NCBI RefSeq assembly: GCF_902498825.1
Contig: NZ_LR701459.1
Span: 186,001-250,000 of the forward strand
DNA length: 64,000 nucleotides
Direction: 5' to 3'
Source: Rhizobium sp. EC-SD404
Lineage (GTDB): Bacteria > Pseudomonadota > Alphaproteobacteria > Rhizobiales > Rhizobiaceae
The notes under the pieces were generated by a model. It made no database searches, was not told the origin of the DNA, and worked only from the letters and a program-made list of their open reading frames with translations. Both the position numbers and the translations under genes were made by a program. This document shows, piece by piece, positions 38,327 through 47,879 of this stretch (positions within the stretch are counted from its first letter, which is position 1; each line of letters starts with the position of its first letter).

Positions 38327-38887
38327 ATGAGCGAGCACGATCCCTACGGCACCATGCATGCAACCACGATCATTACGGTTCGCAAGGGCGGACAGGTGGT
38401 CATGGCCGGCGACGGCCAGGTCAGCCTCGGCCAGACCGTCATGAAGGGCAACGCACGCAAGGTGCGCCGGCTCGGAAAAGGCGACGTCATCGCTGGCTTC
38501 GCAGGCGCGACCGCCGATGCGTTCACTCTTCTGGAGCGGCTTGAAGCGAAGCTCGAGCAGTATCCGGACCAGCTGATGCGCGCCGCAGTCGAGCTTGCCA
38601 AGGATTGGCGCACCGACCGTTACCTGCGCCGGCTGGAGGCGATGATGCTGGTCGCCGACAAGTCGGTCACCTTGGCGATCACCGGCAATGGCGATGTGCT
38701 CGAGCCCGAGCACGGCACGATCGCGATCGGATCCGGCGGCAACTACGCTTTTGCAGCGGCACGAGCGCTGATGGACACCGACCTTGGCGCCGAAGAGATC
38801 GCGCGCAAGGCGATGGGCATCGCTGCCGATATCTGCGTCTACACCAATGGCAACGTGGTGGTGGAGCTTCTGGACGACGCGGCCTGA
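38327..38887 (+). CDS. hslV: ATP-dependent protease subunit HslV
   Basis: The threonine peptidase of the HslVU (ClpQY) protease. The 186-residue protein has the mature N-terminus at Thr13 in [13 protein letters not shown] (the propeptide is removed), followed by [10 protein letters not shown] and later [16 protein letters not shown]. It degrades misfolded and regulatory proteins together with HslU. The 197-base gap to the divergent hisB should hold the promoter. I could not confirm a heat-shock promoter there. Confidence 0.98.
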   Translation: MSEHDPYGTMHATTIITVRKGGQVVMAGDGQVSLGQTVMKGNARKVRRLGKGDVIAGFAGATADAFTLLERLEAKLEQYPDQLMRAAVELAKDWRTDRYLRRLEAMMLVADKSVTLAITGNGDVLEPEHGTIAIGSGGNYAFAAARALMDTDLGAEEIARKAMGIAADICVYTNGNVVVELLDDAA

Positions 38888-38943
38888 GATTTCTCGGCCG
38901 CTCGCTTCGCCCCACGCATTGCACAGCACAGGACATACCCTCA

Positions 38944-40248
38944 ATGACCGTTTTTTCTCCGCGCGAGATCGTTTCCGAGCTCGACCGGTTCATCATCGGA
39001 CAGAACGATGCGAAGCGCGCCGTCGCCATCGCGCTGCGTAACCGCTGGCGCCGCCAGCAGCTCGACGAGAGCCTGCGCGACGAGGTGATGCCGAAGAACA
39101 TCCTGATGATCGGACCGACCGGCGTCGGCAAGACCGAGATTTCACGCCGCCTGGCAAAGCTCGCCGGCGCACCGTTCATCAAGGTTGAAGCGACGAAATT
39201 TACCGAGGTCGGCTATGTCGGCCGCGACGTCGAACAGATCATCCGCGATCTGGTCGAGGTCGGCATCGGCCTTGGACGCGAGCGCAAGCGCCAGGAGGTC
39301 AAGGCAAAGGCCCATCTTTCGGCCGAGGATCGGGTTCTCGACGCACTCGTCGGATCGACGGCTTCGCCCGCGACGCGCGATTCCTTCCGCAAGAAACTGC
39401 GTGAAGGTACGCTCGACGAGAAGGAAATCGAAATCGAGGTGGCCGACACCGGGTCGGGCATGCCGCTCGATATTCCCGGAATGCCCGGCGCCAATATCGG
39501 CGTGCTCAACCTTTCCGACATGCTCGGCAAGGCCATGGGCAAGCGCACGAAAAAGATCAAGACGACCGTCAAGCAGTCCTACCAGCAGCTGATCGAAGAC
39601 GAGGCCGACAAGCTTATCGACGACGAGCAGATCGCCCGCGAAGCCGTCCGGGCCGTCGAGAATGACGGCATCGTTTTCCTCGACGAGATCGACAAGATCG
39701 CCGCCAAGAACGGCGGAATGGGCGCGGGCGTTTCGCGCGAAGGCGTACAGCGCGACCTTCTTCCGTTGGTCGAAGGTACGACCGTCGCCACCAAGTACGG
39801 GCCGGTCAAGACCGACCACGTGCTCTTCATCGCGTCCGGCGCCTTCCATGTTTCGAAGCCCTCCGACCTGCTGCCGGAACTCCAGGGACGCCTGCCGATC
39901 CGCGTCGAGCTGCAGGCGCTGACGAAGGAAGATTTTCGCCGCATCCTGACGGAAACCGAAGCGAGCCTCATCAAGCAATATGTCGCGCTCATGGGCACGG
40001 AGCAGGTCGAACTGACGTTCACGGACGACGCCATCGATGCACTCGCAGGCGTTGCCGTCGATCTCAACGCCAGCGTCGAGAACATCGGCGCCCGGCGGCT
40101 GCAGACGGTGATGGAACGCGTGCTCGATACGATCTCGTTCGAGGCGCCCGACCAGTCCGGTGCGACCTATGTGATCGACGCCGAATATGTCCGCAAGCAT
40201 GTGGGCGATCTGGCGAAGAACACGGACCTGTCGCGCTACGTCCTCTAG
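38944..40248 (+). CDS. hslU: ATP-dependent protease ATPase subunit HslU
   Basis: The AAA+ unfoldase partner of HslV. The 434-residue protein has [22 protein letters not shown], Walker [13 protein letters not shown] (about 55-66), the pore motif VGYVGRDVE, Walker [12 protein letters not shown], and an intact I-domain. The start ATG at 38944 lies 56 bases after hslV. A long hairpin follows the stop. Confidence 0.98.
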   Translation: MTVFSPREIVSELDRFIIGQNDAKRAVAIALRNRWRRQQLDESLRDEVMPKNILMIGPTGVGKTEISRRLAKLAGAPFIKVEATKFTEVGYVGRDVEQIIRDLVEVGIGLGRERKRQEVKAKAHLSAEDRVLDALVGSTASPATRDSFRKKLREGTLDEKEIEIEVADTGSGMPLDIPGMPGANIGVLNLSDMLGKAMGKRTKKIKTTVKQSYQQLIEDEADKLIDDEQIAREAVRAVENDGIVFLDEIDKIAAKNGGMGAGVSREGVQRDLLPLVEGTTVATKYGPVKTDHVLFIASGAFHVSKPSDLLPELQGRLPIRVELQALTKEDFRRILTETEASLIKQYVALMGTEQVELTFTDDAIDALAGVAVDLNASVENIGARRLQTVMERVLDTISFEAPDQSGATYVIDAEYVRKHVGDLAKNTDLSRYVL

Positions 40249-40274
40249 GGGCCGACAGGCCATTGTGGCGATTT

Positions 40275-40308
40275 GGCACCGCGTGGATACTTTCGTTCAC
40301 GCGGTGCC
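40275..40308 (+). terminator. hairpin after hslU
   Basis: A perfect 11-bp stem GGCACCGCGTG/CACGCGGTGCC with a 12-nt loop lies 26 bases after the stop. The sequence after it (CTATTCC) is not a good T-tract, so it may be a 3' stabilising hairpin rather than a strong terminator. Confidence 0.6.
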
Positions 40309-40385
40309 CTATTCCATGCCTATCTGTCTCGACATCGAGGATGGCTGATCGCTATGCATCGCCTATTCTATGAGGGCTGAAAGCG

Positions 40386-41351
40386 ATGATTCCCGGCGGC
40401 TGGACACGTGTCTTCTGCTTGACGGTGGGGCTTCTTGTTGCTGCGCTTCCTGCGCATGCGGCCGGACGTCCGGTGCCTGAAGGAAACCGCTTCGCCGAAC
40501 AGCCGGCTGTGCCTGGCGCATCGAGCCGCCGGACATCCGGGCTCAACACCACGTTCGAAGCAAAATACAGACGGATCTACGATCTGCTCGCCTCGGACGA
40601 AGGGCTTCGCACGAAGATCCGTTCGGCAGGCCGTGCCTATGGCATCGACCCTATCCACATCGTCGGCGCGCTGGTCGGCGAGCATACCTACAATGTCGAC
40701 GCCTATGACCGGCTCCAGTCCTATTACGTGAAGGCCGTCGCCTATGCCGGCGAGCGCTTCTCCTTCGGCCACGATGGCGAAAACGTGCTCGCCTTCGTCG
40801 CCCGAGAGCCTTTCGCGCATTGCGCTGAACTGACCGGCTCCTATGCGCTCTGGTCCTGCCGTGAACGCGTCTGGGACAACGTCTTTCGCGGTCGCACGGT
40901 GGATGGCACGCGATACCCGAACGATCGGTTCTCGGCCGTGTTCTTCCAGCCGTTCTTTGCAGGCCAGACTTTCGGTCTCGGGCAGATCAATCCCCTGACA
41001 GCGCTGAAAATGTCGGATCGCGTCAACAAGGTCTCGGGCCATCCGAAGCTTCAGGCAGACGACCCGATCGGGGTCTACCAGGCGATCATGGATCCGGACC
41101 GGTCGCTGGCCTACATGGCGGCGATTCTCGCCTCGTCGATCGAGGTCTACGGCCGCGTTGCGAATTTCGACATTTCCACCAATCCCGGCATCACGGCCAC
41201 GCTCTATAATGTCGGCGATCCCGATCTTCGCGCGGCGGTCCTCGCCCGTCGTAACGGTGGCGGGGGCCGGCATCTGCCGGAAGAAAACTATTACGGCTGG
41301 CTGGTCAACGATCGTCTCGAGGAACTGCGCACCCTCTTCCCGGAAAGCTGA
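40386..41351 (+). CDS. DUF1402 exported protein
   Basis: A 321-residue protein with a clear signal peptide (VFCLTVGLLVAALPAHA, cleavage near residue 26) and a mature domain of the rhizobial DUF1402 family. The stretch FGLGQINPLTALKMSDRV resembles lytic transglycosylase folds (the GLGQI element), so a periplasmic muramidase-like role is possible, but no family member is characterised that I know of. The start ATG at 40386 follows hslU by 137 bases. Repeat copy D begins five bases after the stop. Confidence 0.85.
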   Translation: MIPGGWTRVFCLTVGLLVAALPAHAAGRPVPEGNRFAEQPAVPGASSRRTSGLNTTFEAKYRRIYDLLASDEGLRTKIRSAGRAYGIDPIHIVGALVGEHTYNVDAYDRLQSYYVKAVAYAGERFSFGHDGENVLAFVAREPFAHCAELTGSYALWSCRERVWDNVFRGRTVDGTRYPNDRFSAVFFQPFFAGQTFGLGQINPLTALKMSDRVNKVSGHPKLQADDPIGVYQAIMDPDRSLAYMAAILASSIEVYGRVANFDISTNPGITATLYNVGDPDLRAAVLARRNGGGGRHLPEENYYGWLVNDRLEELRTLFPES

Positions 41352-41355
41352 GCAC

Positions 41356-41454
41356 CTAGAGCAATTTCGCTTTTTGCGAATCGCTCCGATTCCTCTGAGT
41401 TTTTGCCGCTTTCCGAACGGTGAACCGGTTTTCGCTTCACATGGAAACGCTTTA
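41356..41454 (-). repeat. intergenic repeat, copy D
   Basis: The unit runs from CTAGAGC (41356) to GCTTTA (41449-41454), between convergent DUF1402 and HTH genes. The left half is shorter than in B or C, and the right half reads GCCGCTTTCCGAACGG... GGAAACGCTTTA. The end gives the TAA stop codon of the minus-strand HTH gene. Confidence 0.82.
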
Positions 41455-41811
41455 TGGCTCCACCTGATCAAGCAGCGCGCTCAAGGTGGCCAGTTCCTTT
41501 TCGTTCATCTGCGGCAGCAAATGCGCCAGACGGTTTGCGATCTCGGTCTTTTGCTGCGACAAACCACTCGTTTCGAGCTTGATCTTCGGGTCCGACAGAT
41601 AGGCGAGGCGCTGCAGTTCTTCGGCCTCGTCCCAGATGATGTTGAAGTAGCCGATGACCTTCTGCACGAATTCCCAGCTGGGGCGGCCACGGTGACCGTG
41701 TTCCAACGCCGACAGATAGGCGGGAGAGACGCCGATCGCTTCAGCCATCGCACGCTGCGTGATGCAGCGTTCGGTGCGCATCCGCCGCATGGCAGCGCCG
41801 AACGGCGTCAT
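41452..41811 (-). CDS. small XRE-family helix-turn-helix regulator
   Basis: A 119-residue protein. The HTH lies at about residues 13-60: ITQRAMAEAIGVSPAYLSALEHGHRGRPSWEFV, followed by a helical C-terminus. Targets are unknown. The start overlaps the smr stop by four bases, so it is coupled to smr and mltA. The stop codon TAA is in the terminal bases of repeat copy D. Confidence 0.88.
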   Translation of the reverse strand: MTPFGAAMRRMRTERCITQRAMAEAIGVSPAYLSALEHGHRGRPSWEFVQKVIGYFNIIWDEAEELQRLAYLSDPKIKLETSGLSQQKTEIANRLAHLLPQMNEKELATLSALLDQVEP

Positions 41812-42401
41812 GGCGCGGACCTGCGCTTCTTCAGGCGCAGATAGATCGCCCCCTCGCCGCCATGGCCACGCGCGGCCTGTTTGTAGCCGGACACATAGGG
41901 CCTGAAATCCGACTGCGTCAGCCAGTGGGGCACGGCACGCTTTAGGGCACCTTCGCTGCCGAACGACGCGCCCTTGCCGGTGATGACGAGGACGTGGCGC
42001 AGGTCATCCAGATAGGCCCGGCTGAGAAAGCCGAGCAGACGACCGTGCGCCGCCGATTGATCGAGCCCGTGCAGGTCGATCGTAGCGTCGATCGGCAACC
42101 GTCCGCGCGCGATCTTTCGATGCACGGGACGCTCGATCGGGTGCAGCGAAGCGGCTGGCTGTTTCGCCTTGCGGGTCTCGTCGATCGGTGATTCGCGGAA
42201 CGACGCGGCGAGTGCCTTGCGCATGCCTTCCGTCACCTTGGCAGGCTGAGGCGGTTGCGCATTGGGCGCGGGCGTCTTCGGCGCAAGATCGGCGCTGCTG
42301 CCGAGCAGGGTCTCCATGCGACCCGGCATAGGACGCGCGGTCTTCGCTACCTTGTTCCACAGCGCGTTCTCGCCGCGCGTCAGCTTGCGTCCCTTGCTCA
42401 T
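41808..42401 (-). CDS. Smr domain protein
   Basis: A 197-residue protein with a disordered, Pro/Ala-rich N-terminus and a C-terminal Smr domain: IDLHGLDQSAAHGRLLGFL, VLVITGKGASFGSEGALKRAVPHWL and GGEGAIYLRLKK. Stand-alone Smr proteins are small nucleases or ribosome-collision factors, but the role in alphaproteobacteria is not settled. It overlaps the mltA stop and the HTH start by four bases each. Confidence 0.9.
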   Translation of the reverse strand: MSKGRKLTRGENALWNKVAKTARPMPGRMETLLGSSADLAPKTPAPNAQPPQPAKVTEGMRKALAASFRESPIDETRKAKQPAASLHPIERPVHRKIARGRLPIDATIDLHGLDQSAAHGRLLGFLSRAYLDDLRHVLVITGKGASFGSEGALKRAVPHWLTQSDFRPYVSGYKQAARGHGGEGAIYLRLKKRRSAP

Positions 42402-43498
42402 AGGCCGAGCCTCGCCACGGCCGGGCGCGGGACGAGGACGTGGAATGTTGCGGAGTGCTTGATGCTTCCCGCCTCACCACCGGCAGAAGCACCAGAGCCC
42501 GTGAAGATGTCGGCGCGCGCAGGTCCGATGATGGCCGAACCCGTGTCCTGCCCGATCATCAATCGACAGAAGGGCTTGGGCCCGTTCACATGGGCCAGGC
42601 TTCGGGCTTCGATGAAGAAAGGCGTGCCGAACGTATGGGTCTCCCGATCCACGGCGATCGACCGACCCGCCGTCAAAGGCACCTTGGCGGCGCCGATCGG
42701 GCCACGCATCGGGTCGATCTCGGGATCTTCCCGGAAGAAGATGAACGACCGGTTCTGCCAGAGGATTTCATCCAGGCGCTCGGGGTTCTCCGCCAAGCAC
42801 TGCCGGATCGTATCCATCGTCACCGACCGGGCCTCGATCTCGCCAAGGTCGATCAGGACGCGGCCGATCGCCGTGAACGGATGGCCTGACTTGCCGTCGA
42901 AGGTGATCCGCGTGACCGACCCATCAGGCTCGATGAGCCGTGCCGAGCCCTGTATATGCGTGAAAAAGACGTCGACGCGGGAACGCGCCCAAGCGATTTC
43001 GAGATTCCTGCCCGCCAACGCGCCGCGTTCGATCGATCCACGATCGGCAAATTCATTTAGACCTTCCGGACCCTGCTTCGCCCACGTGATGCCGGCTGAC
43101 TGAAGATCAGGCGCCTCGCCGGCTTCGAGCTGACGCAGTTCGGAGGGGCGCCTCAGAAAGGGAAAACGGTACTGCGCGTCAGGCGTGCGCGAAACCTCGA
43201 CCTCGGGCTCGTAATAGCCGGTCAGGAACCCGCTGTTCTCGTCGCCAATCCGGCAGGGCACAAAGTGTTGCTCAAAGAAGCGGCGCGGCTCATCCACATC
43301 GTCGGAGAGATGATCGAGTGATGCAATTGCCGGCCTAAAATCTGCGGCATCGATGCCGAGCGTTCCGGTCCGGTAAGGCTTTTCAGAGATCTGCAGATGG
43401 AGAGCGCTCGCTCGAAATGCCGAGAGGGCGGCGCGATGATCATCGGCCGCCCACCCTGCGATATCCTCGAAACGGGCCGGATGAAGCACCGCCGGCAT
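42398..43498 (-). CDS. mltA: murein transglycosylase A
   Basis: MltA cleaves peptidoglycan to 1,6-anhydro-muropeptides. The 366-residue protein has GFLTGYYEPEVEVSRT, AWARSRVDVFFTHIQGSARL, and the 3D-domain GTPFFIEARS and LMIGQDTGSAIIGPARADIFTGSG, which carry the catalytic aspartates. The start ATG at 43498 (MPAVLHPARFEDIAG) has no signal peptide or lipobox, and neither does the upstream extension, which is unusual for a periplasmic enzyme. It follows the Tim44-like gene by seven bases. Confidence 0.92.
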   Translation of the reverse strand: MPAVLHPARFEDIAGWAADDHRAALSAFRASALHLQISEKPYRTGTLGIDAADFRPAIASLDHLSDDVDEPRRFFEQHFVPCRIGDENSGFLTGYYEPEVEVSRTPDAQYRFPFLRRPSELRQLEAGEAPDLQSAGITWAKQGPEGLNEFADRGSIERGALAGRNLEIAWARSRVDVFFTHIQGSARLIEPDGSVTRITFDGKSGHPFTAIGRVLIDLGEIEARSVTMDTIRQCLAENPERLDEILWQNRSFIFFREDPEIDPMRGPIGAAKVPLTAGRSIAVDRETHTFGTPFFIEARSLAHVNGPKPFCRLMIGQDTGSAIIGPARADIFTGSGASAGGEAGSIKHSATFHVLVPRPAVARLGL

Positions 43499-43505
43499 GG
43501 CGCCG

Positions 43506-44216
43506 TCAGGCGTCAGCTTCGGTGGCGATGAGCTTCCAGTTGGGGTCGCGCGACCGCGTGTCACGGGCAAAGGTCCAGACATCATTGACCTCACCGACGC
43601 TCTCGGCGTCACCGTCGACGACCTTGCCATCCTTGTCATGGGTCACGGAAATGAGCTGGCTGACAAGGCGCAGGGTCACCGCCGACTCCGATCCCTTCAG
43701 TTCCGCCTGAACGATCTCAGCCTTTTCGACGCCGACGAAGGACGATTTCACCGTCTCGCCGCGCGATTCGCGCTCGTTGATCGCTGCGACGAAGCCTTCA
43801 TAAACTTCTCGGGACAAAAGATTCTTGAGCGTCTTGCGATCGCCGTCGGCAAATGCCGCCACGATCATTTCATAAGCGATCTTGGCGCCTTCGACGAACT
43901 GCTTGGGGTTGAAGGCAGGATCGGCTGCCGCGATCTCACGCAGACCGGCATTCAGGTCCGTGCCGGGCTTTGCATAGGCATCCACCGCTTCGAAGCCGCC
44001 TTCCGGGCGCGGGCTGTCGCGACGGGGCAGGCTGACGACCTTGCCATCGTCTGCGATGTCCGTGCCAACGGGCGCCTTGGCGCCTTCGCGCTTTGCATAC
44101 GGATCGAATGGCTGGCGCTCATTGCCCGTTCGACGGCCGAGCACACTGCGCAGCTGCAGAAATATGATGACTGCCGCCACGAAAAAGAAAAATGTCACGA
44201 AATCAAAGGAGCCCAT
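43506..44216 (-). CDS. Tim44/TimA-like inner-membrane protein
   Basis: A 236-residue protein with an N-terminal membrane anchor MGSFDFVTFFFFVAAVIIFLQL and a C-terminal Tim44-like domain (about 90-236), with FVEGAKIAYEMIVAAFADGDRKTL and VSQLISVTHDKDGKVVDGD. Bacterial relatives are membrane-associated and linked by inference to protein translocation or envelope maintenance. The ATG at 44216 is used, since an ATG 13 codons upstream adds a non-hydrophobic stretch. It is divergent from fxsA. Confidence 0.9.
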   Translation of the reverse strand: MGSFDFVTFFFFVAAVIIFLQLRSVLGRRTGNERQPFDPYAKREGAKAPVGTDIADDGKVVSLPRRDSPRPEGGFEAVDAYAKPGTDLNAGLREIAAADPAFNPKQFVEGAKIAYEMIVAAFADGDRKTLKNLLSREVYEGFVAAINERESRGETVKSSFVGVEKAEIVQAELKGSESAVTLRLVSQLISVTHDKDGKVVDGDAESVGEVNDVWTFARDTRSRDPNWKLIATEADA

Positions 44217-44405
44217 TGCGCCTGCTGCCGATCGGTGTGTGCCTGCCGACCCCATATAAGGCCCAAGCGGGGATCATTCAAACTCCGTACATTCAAATTG
44301 CGACATGGGGCCACCATATTGGGGCCGATTGTTGCGACGGTCGATGTATGAGGCCTGTCGAAACGGTAGTGTATCGGTGTCCACTCAAGGATCAATGGCT
44401 GTCAC

Positions 44406-44954
44406 ATGGCGTTTTCTCTCGTGCCTTTCATGCTTTTGGCCATGCCGATCGCGGAAATCTCCATGTTCATCCTCGTCGGGAGCCAGATCGGGCTTTTGCC
44501 GACGCTTGGACTGATCCTGGTCACCGCGATCATCGGGTCCGTTCTGCTGCGCGTCCAGGGCTTCGGCATCGTGCGCCGTATTTCGGAAGAGGCGCGGGCT
44601 GGTCGCGTTCCGGGGCGCGAGCTCATTCACGGCGTGATGATCGTCGTTGCCGGCATTCTCCTGCTGACACCCGGCTTCATCAGCGACACGATCGGCTTCC
44701 TGCTGTTCATTCCAGCCGTGCGGGATCTCGGCTGGCGTCTCGTCAAGGATCGGATCGTCGTCGTCGGAGCGGGCATGGCTGCCGGCATGCGGGGGCAAGC
44801 AACGCAGCCGGGCGAAGGGCCCCGGCCCCATGCCGGTCAGCCGCGCGGCCGCACCGTCATCGATCTCGACGAGGACGACTACAGCCGGGAGCCGTCGGCG
44901 GATTCGCCATGGCGGGACGACACGAACGGTCGTGGCGGCCCTAAAAGCCACTGA
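44406..44954 (+). CDS. fxsA: FxsA family membrane protein
   Basis: A 182-residue protein with four predicted membrane segments in the first 125 residues (LVPFMLLAMPIAEISMFIL, LLPTLGLILVTAIIGSVLL, GVMIVVAGILLLTPGFISD, IGFLLFIPAVRDLG) and a hydrophilic tail. FxsA was named from suppression of F-plasmid exclusion of phage T7; its cellular role is not known. The LLLTPGFISDTIGFLLFIP pattern is diagnostic. The upstream gap (44217-44405) is a divergent promoter region. Confidence 0.9.
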   Translation: MAFSLVPFMLLAMPIAEISMFILVGSQIGLLPTLGLILVTAIIGSVLLRVQGFGIVRRISEEARAGRVPGRELIHGVMIVVAGILLLTPGFISDTIGFLLFIPAVRDLGWRLVKDRIVVVGAGMAAGMRGQATQPGEGPRPHAGQPRGRTVIDLDEDDYSREPSADSPWRDDTNGRGGPKSH

Positions 44955-45054
44955 TTGTGCGCTTTGAGTTGTCACCCGGCGGTTGAAGTGGTAGCCACGC
45001 CGGGATTTTTGAGGGCTGCCGTCGGGCAGTTCGACGGACAAACGGGGAAGAACG

Positions 45055-45579
45055 ATGGCCGAGGAAACAAAGAATTCCGAAGGATCCGCAGCACCAGCGG
45101 CAGCCGACAAGGCAAATGGCGCGACGCCGACCTTGAACGTGGTTTCGCAGTACATGAAGGACCTGTCCTTCGAAAACCCATCCGCGCCCCGCAATGCGGG
45201 CCAGCGCGGCAAGGCGCCGGCCATCAACATCAACGTCAACGTCAACGCCAATCCGCTTTCGGAAACCGAGTATGACGTCGTCCTGACGCTCAACGCGACG
45301 GCCAAGGATGGCGAGACCGTCGTCTTCAATGCCGAGCTTGTGTATGGCGGCATCTTCCGGCTGCAGGGCTTTGCCAAGGAGCACATGCTGCCGCTGCTCT
45401 TCATCGAGTGCCCGCGCATGCTGTTCCCGTTTGCCCGCCAGATCATTGCGGACGCAACGCGCAACGGCGGCTTCCCGCCGCTGATGATCGACCCGATCGA
45501 TTTCGCACAGATGTTCCAGCAGCGCATGGCCGCCGAGCGGACCCGCGCCGCGAGCGCGCCGGCACCTCAGGTCAACTGA
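45055..45579 (+). CDS. secB: protein-export chaperone SecB
   Basis: SecB holds preproteins unfolded and hands them to SecA. The 174-residue alphaproteobacterial form shows [27 protein letters not shown] and [32 protein letters not shown]. It acts in the cytoplasm as a tetramer. It is preceded by GGGGAAG and followed by a strong hairpin and repeat copy E. Confidence 0.98.
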   Translation: MAEETKNSEGSAAPAAADKANGATPTLNVVSQYMKDLSFENPSAPRNAGQRGKAPAININVNVNANPLSETEYDVVLTLNATAKDGETVVFNAELVYGGIFRLQGFAKEHMLPLLFIECPRMLFPFARQIIADATRNGGFPPLMIDPIDFAQMFQQRMAAERTRAASAPAPQVN

Positions 45580-45593
45580 CCGAAACCATGACC

Positions 45594-45626
45594 AGCTTTC
45601 CCCGACCGGCCTGATCGGGGAAAGCT
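45594..45626 (+). terminator. hairpin terminator after secB
   Basis: A perfect 12-bp stem AGCTTTCCCCGA/TCGGGGAAAGCT with a 9-nt loop, followed by TTCAG. It lies 14 bases after the secB stop and abuts repeat copy E. The T-tract is short. Confidence 0.75.
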
Positions 45627-45628
45627 TT

Positions 45629-45732
45629 CAGAGTCATTCGCGCTTCTTCGAACCGCTCAACGACTCTCTGTTTTTTGGTTGGTCGCGTTCCGAACGGTCC
45701 ACCGGTTTCCACTTCATCTGGAAACGCTCTAG
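45629..45732 (-). repeat. intergenic repeat, copy E
   Basis: The unit runs from CAGAGTC (45629) to GCTCTAG (45726-45732) between convergent secB and dnaQ. It shares GCGCTTCTTCGAACCGCTCAA, broken by short differences, and GTCGCGTTCCGAACGGTCCACC with copies B and C. The end provides the TAG stop codon of dnaQ. Confidence 0.86.
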
Positions 45733-46424
45733 CGCAAAACGCGCCACAACGCGTTCTTGCCAAGTCGCTCGACCAGGCGTGCATGCGCGGCCTGCTCGAA
45801 TTCCGTCAGGCGTGGCGGCAGCGGGCGCTCGCGCACCATGACGGAGATGTCGATCTCGACCGATCTCCCTCCACCATTGCTTCCGAACTCGACTTCCAGA
45901 CCAAGCGCTGTCTGACGGCCGCCGATCATCTCGATATAGACTTCGGCCAGCAGTTCCGCGTCGAGCAGTGCCCCGTGCTTGGTGCGGTGGCCATTGTCGA
46001 TGTTGTAGCGACGGCAAAGCGCATCCAGCGAGTTCGGGCCCATCGGATGCCGTCGGCGCGCGAGCACCAGCGTATCAAGGATCTGTTCGCGCCCGATGGG
46101 ACCGATACCGATGCGCTCGAATTCGGCATTGATGAAGCTGATATCGAATGTAGCGTTGTGGGCGATCAGCGTCGCATCGCCGAAGAATTCCTGCAATTCG
46201 CCGGCGATCTGAGCGAAAGTCGGCTTATCCGCCAGAAACTCATCGGTGATCCCATGCACCTGCAGCGCATCCGGATGCACCGGACGCCCCTGCGCATTGA
46301 TGTAGACGTGGAAGCTCCGGCCTGTCGGAAAATGGTCGATGAGCTCGAGGCATCCGATCTCGATGATGCGATCGAGCCTGAAATCCAGGCCGGTCGTTTC
46401 CGTATCGAAAATGATCTCGCGCAT
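45729..46424 (-). CDS. dnaQ: DNA polymerase III epsilon subunit (proofreading exonuclease)
   Basis: DnaQ gives the 3'-5' exonuclease of the replicative polymerase. The 231-residue protein has ExoI FDTETTGLD, ExoII HNATFDISFINAEF and ExoIII HGALLDAELLAEVY. The start ATG at 46424 (MREIIFDTETTG) is used; an ATG four codons upstream is possible. It lies 19 bases after coaE, and its TAG stop comes from repeat copy E. Confidence 0.96.
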   Translation of the reverse strand: MREIIFDTETTGLDFRLDRIIEIGCLELIDHFPTGRSFHVYINAQGRPVHPDALQVHGITDEFLADKPTFAQIAGELQEFFGDATLIAHNATFDISFINAEFERIGIGPIGREQILDTLVLARRRHPMGPNSLDALCRRYNIDNGHRTKHGALLDAELLAEVYIEMIGGRQTALGLEVEFGSNGGGRSVEIDISVMVRERPLPPRLTEFEQAAHARLVERLGKNALWRVLR

Positions 46425-46443
46425 CACGCTCTCCACCCGCGTC

Positions 46444-47037
46444 TCATGCGGGTTGTCCAGTCAGTTCAAGGATAATGGCCTCGACCCGCTGCTCCGTCGC
46501 GGCCAGGCCTTCGCCGGTCTCGATGATGAAGTCGGCGCGGGCGCGCTTTTCGGCATCGGGCACTTGCCGCGCAAGGATAGAGGCCAATTTCTCCTGCGTC
46601 ATGCCGGGCCTGGCCAGGACGCGCGCCTTTTGCACATCTTCCGGACAGGACACCACGGCAATGCGATCGACATCGGCATCGCCGCCGCTTTCGAAGAGCA
46701 GCGGCACATCGAGAAGCACGAGGGGCTGGCCACTGGCTTTCTGCTCGGCGAGGAAGAGATCCCGCTCGCGGCGCACCAGCGGATGGACGATCGCCTCCAG
46801 TTTCTGGAGCGCTTCGCGGTTGCCGAGAACCTTTTGCGCCAACGCGACGCGGTCGATGGTGCCCTTGGCGGTCGTCGTGCCCGGGAAAGCGGCTTCCAGC
46901 ATCGGCACGGCTTGGCCGGCATAAAGCTCGTGAACGACCGCATCGGAATCGAACACCGGCACGCCGCGGGCGGCGAACATCGCGGCCGTCGTCGACTTAC
47001 CCATACCGATGGATCCCGTCAGACCCAGCTTGATCAA
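46444..47037 (-). CDS. coaE: dephospho-CoA kinase
   Basis: CoaE phosphorylates dephospho-CoA in the last step of CoA synthesis. The 197-residue protein has the P-loop LGLTGSIGMGKSTTAAMF and the downstream VFDSDAVVHELYA and LLDVPLLFESGGDADVD. It overlaps the aroE stop by four bases (ATGA), within the maf-aroE-coaE-dnaQ run. Confidence 0.97.
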   Translation of the reverse strand: MIKLGLTGSIGMGKSTTAAMFAARGVPVFDSDAVVHELYAGQAVPMLEAAFPGTTTAKGTIDRVALAQKVLGNREALQKLEAIVHPLVRRERDLFLAEQKASGQPLVLLDVPLLFESGGDADVDRIAVVSCPEDVQKARVLARPGMTQEKLASILARQVPDAEKRARADFIIETGEGLAATEQRVEAIILELTGQPA

Positions 47038-47879
47038 TGCTTTGACTCCAGATCGGCGATCACCAGATCACGGACTTCCATGGTTACCTCGGGGCGCAGT
47101 CCAAACCAGCGTTCGAAGCCCGGAACGGCCTGGTGCAGCAGCATGCCAAGCCCATCGACGGTTCGAAGTCCCTGGGCATGCGCCTCTTTCAGAAACGGCG
47201 TCATCAGCGGCGCATAGACGATATCGGTGACCACGGCGCCAGGACGCATGGTGGTGAAGTCGATGGCGGGCACTTCCGAACCATCCAGACCCAAAGCGCT
47301 CGTGTTGACGAAAAAATCCGCGTTGAGGACGAGCGAGGAGAACTTTTCCATCCCGTGGGCGGCTGCTTTGGGACCGAAAAGGCCAGCGATCTCCCCGGCC
47401 CTTTCGACCGTGCGGTTGACGATATCGACCCGATCGAACCCGCGTTCGACCAGCGCGTCGATCACCGCACGGCTTGCGCCGCCGGCGCCGAGAACCACGG
47501 CCCGCTCACCGCGATCCCAACCTGGCGCGCGCTGATCGAGATTTGCGAGGAACCCATAGCCATCCGTGTTCGTGAGATGGAGGCGCCCGTTGACGCACCA
47601 GAGCGTGTTGCCGGCCCCGAGCCGCGCGACGTTCGGATCGATCTCATCGGCGCCACGCATGGCGGCTTCCTTGTGCGGCATCGTCACGTTGCCGCCAACG
47701 AAGCCAGCCTCCCCGCTTCTCAGGCGATCCAGAAATGCGAAGAAATCGTCCGGGGCGATGTCGAGCGCTTCATAGGAACCGGCGATGTCGTGCTTCTTCA
47801 GCCAGTGGCCGTGAATGATCGGTGACCGGGAATGCCCTATCGGGTGCCCCACGACGAAGGCGGCAGGCGGCCTTATCAT
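47034..47879 (-). CDS. aroE: shikimate dehydrogenase
   Basis: AroE reduces 3-dehydroshikimate with NADPH in the shikimate pathway. The 281-residue protein has [13 protein letters not shown] (shikimate binding), [11 protein letters not shown] with the catalytic Lys, the nucleotide-binding [13 protein letters not shown], and [18 protein letters not shown]. It is coupled by four-base overlaps to maf upstream and coaE downstream. Confidence 0.97.
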   Translation of the reverse strand: MIRPPAAFVVGHPIGHSRSPIIHGHWLKKHDIAGSYEALDIAPDDFFAFLDRLRSGEAGFVGGNVTMPHKEAAMRGADEIDPNVARLGAGNTLWCVNGRLHLTNTDGYGFLANLDQRAPGWDRGERAVVLGAGGASRAVIDALVERGFDRVDIVNRTVERAGEIAGLFGPKAAAHGMEKFSSLVLNADFFVNTSALGLDGSEVPAIDFTTMRPGAVVTDIVYAPLMTPFLKEAHAQGLRTVDGLGMLLHQAVPGFERWFGLRPEVTMEVRDLVIADLESKH

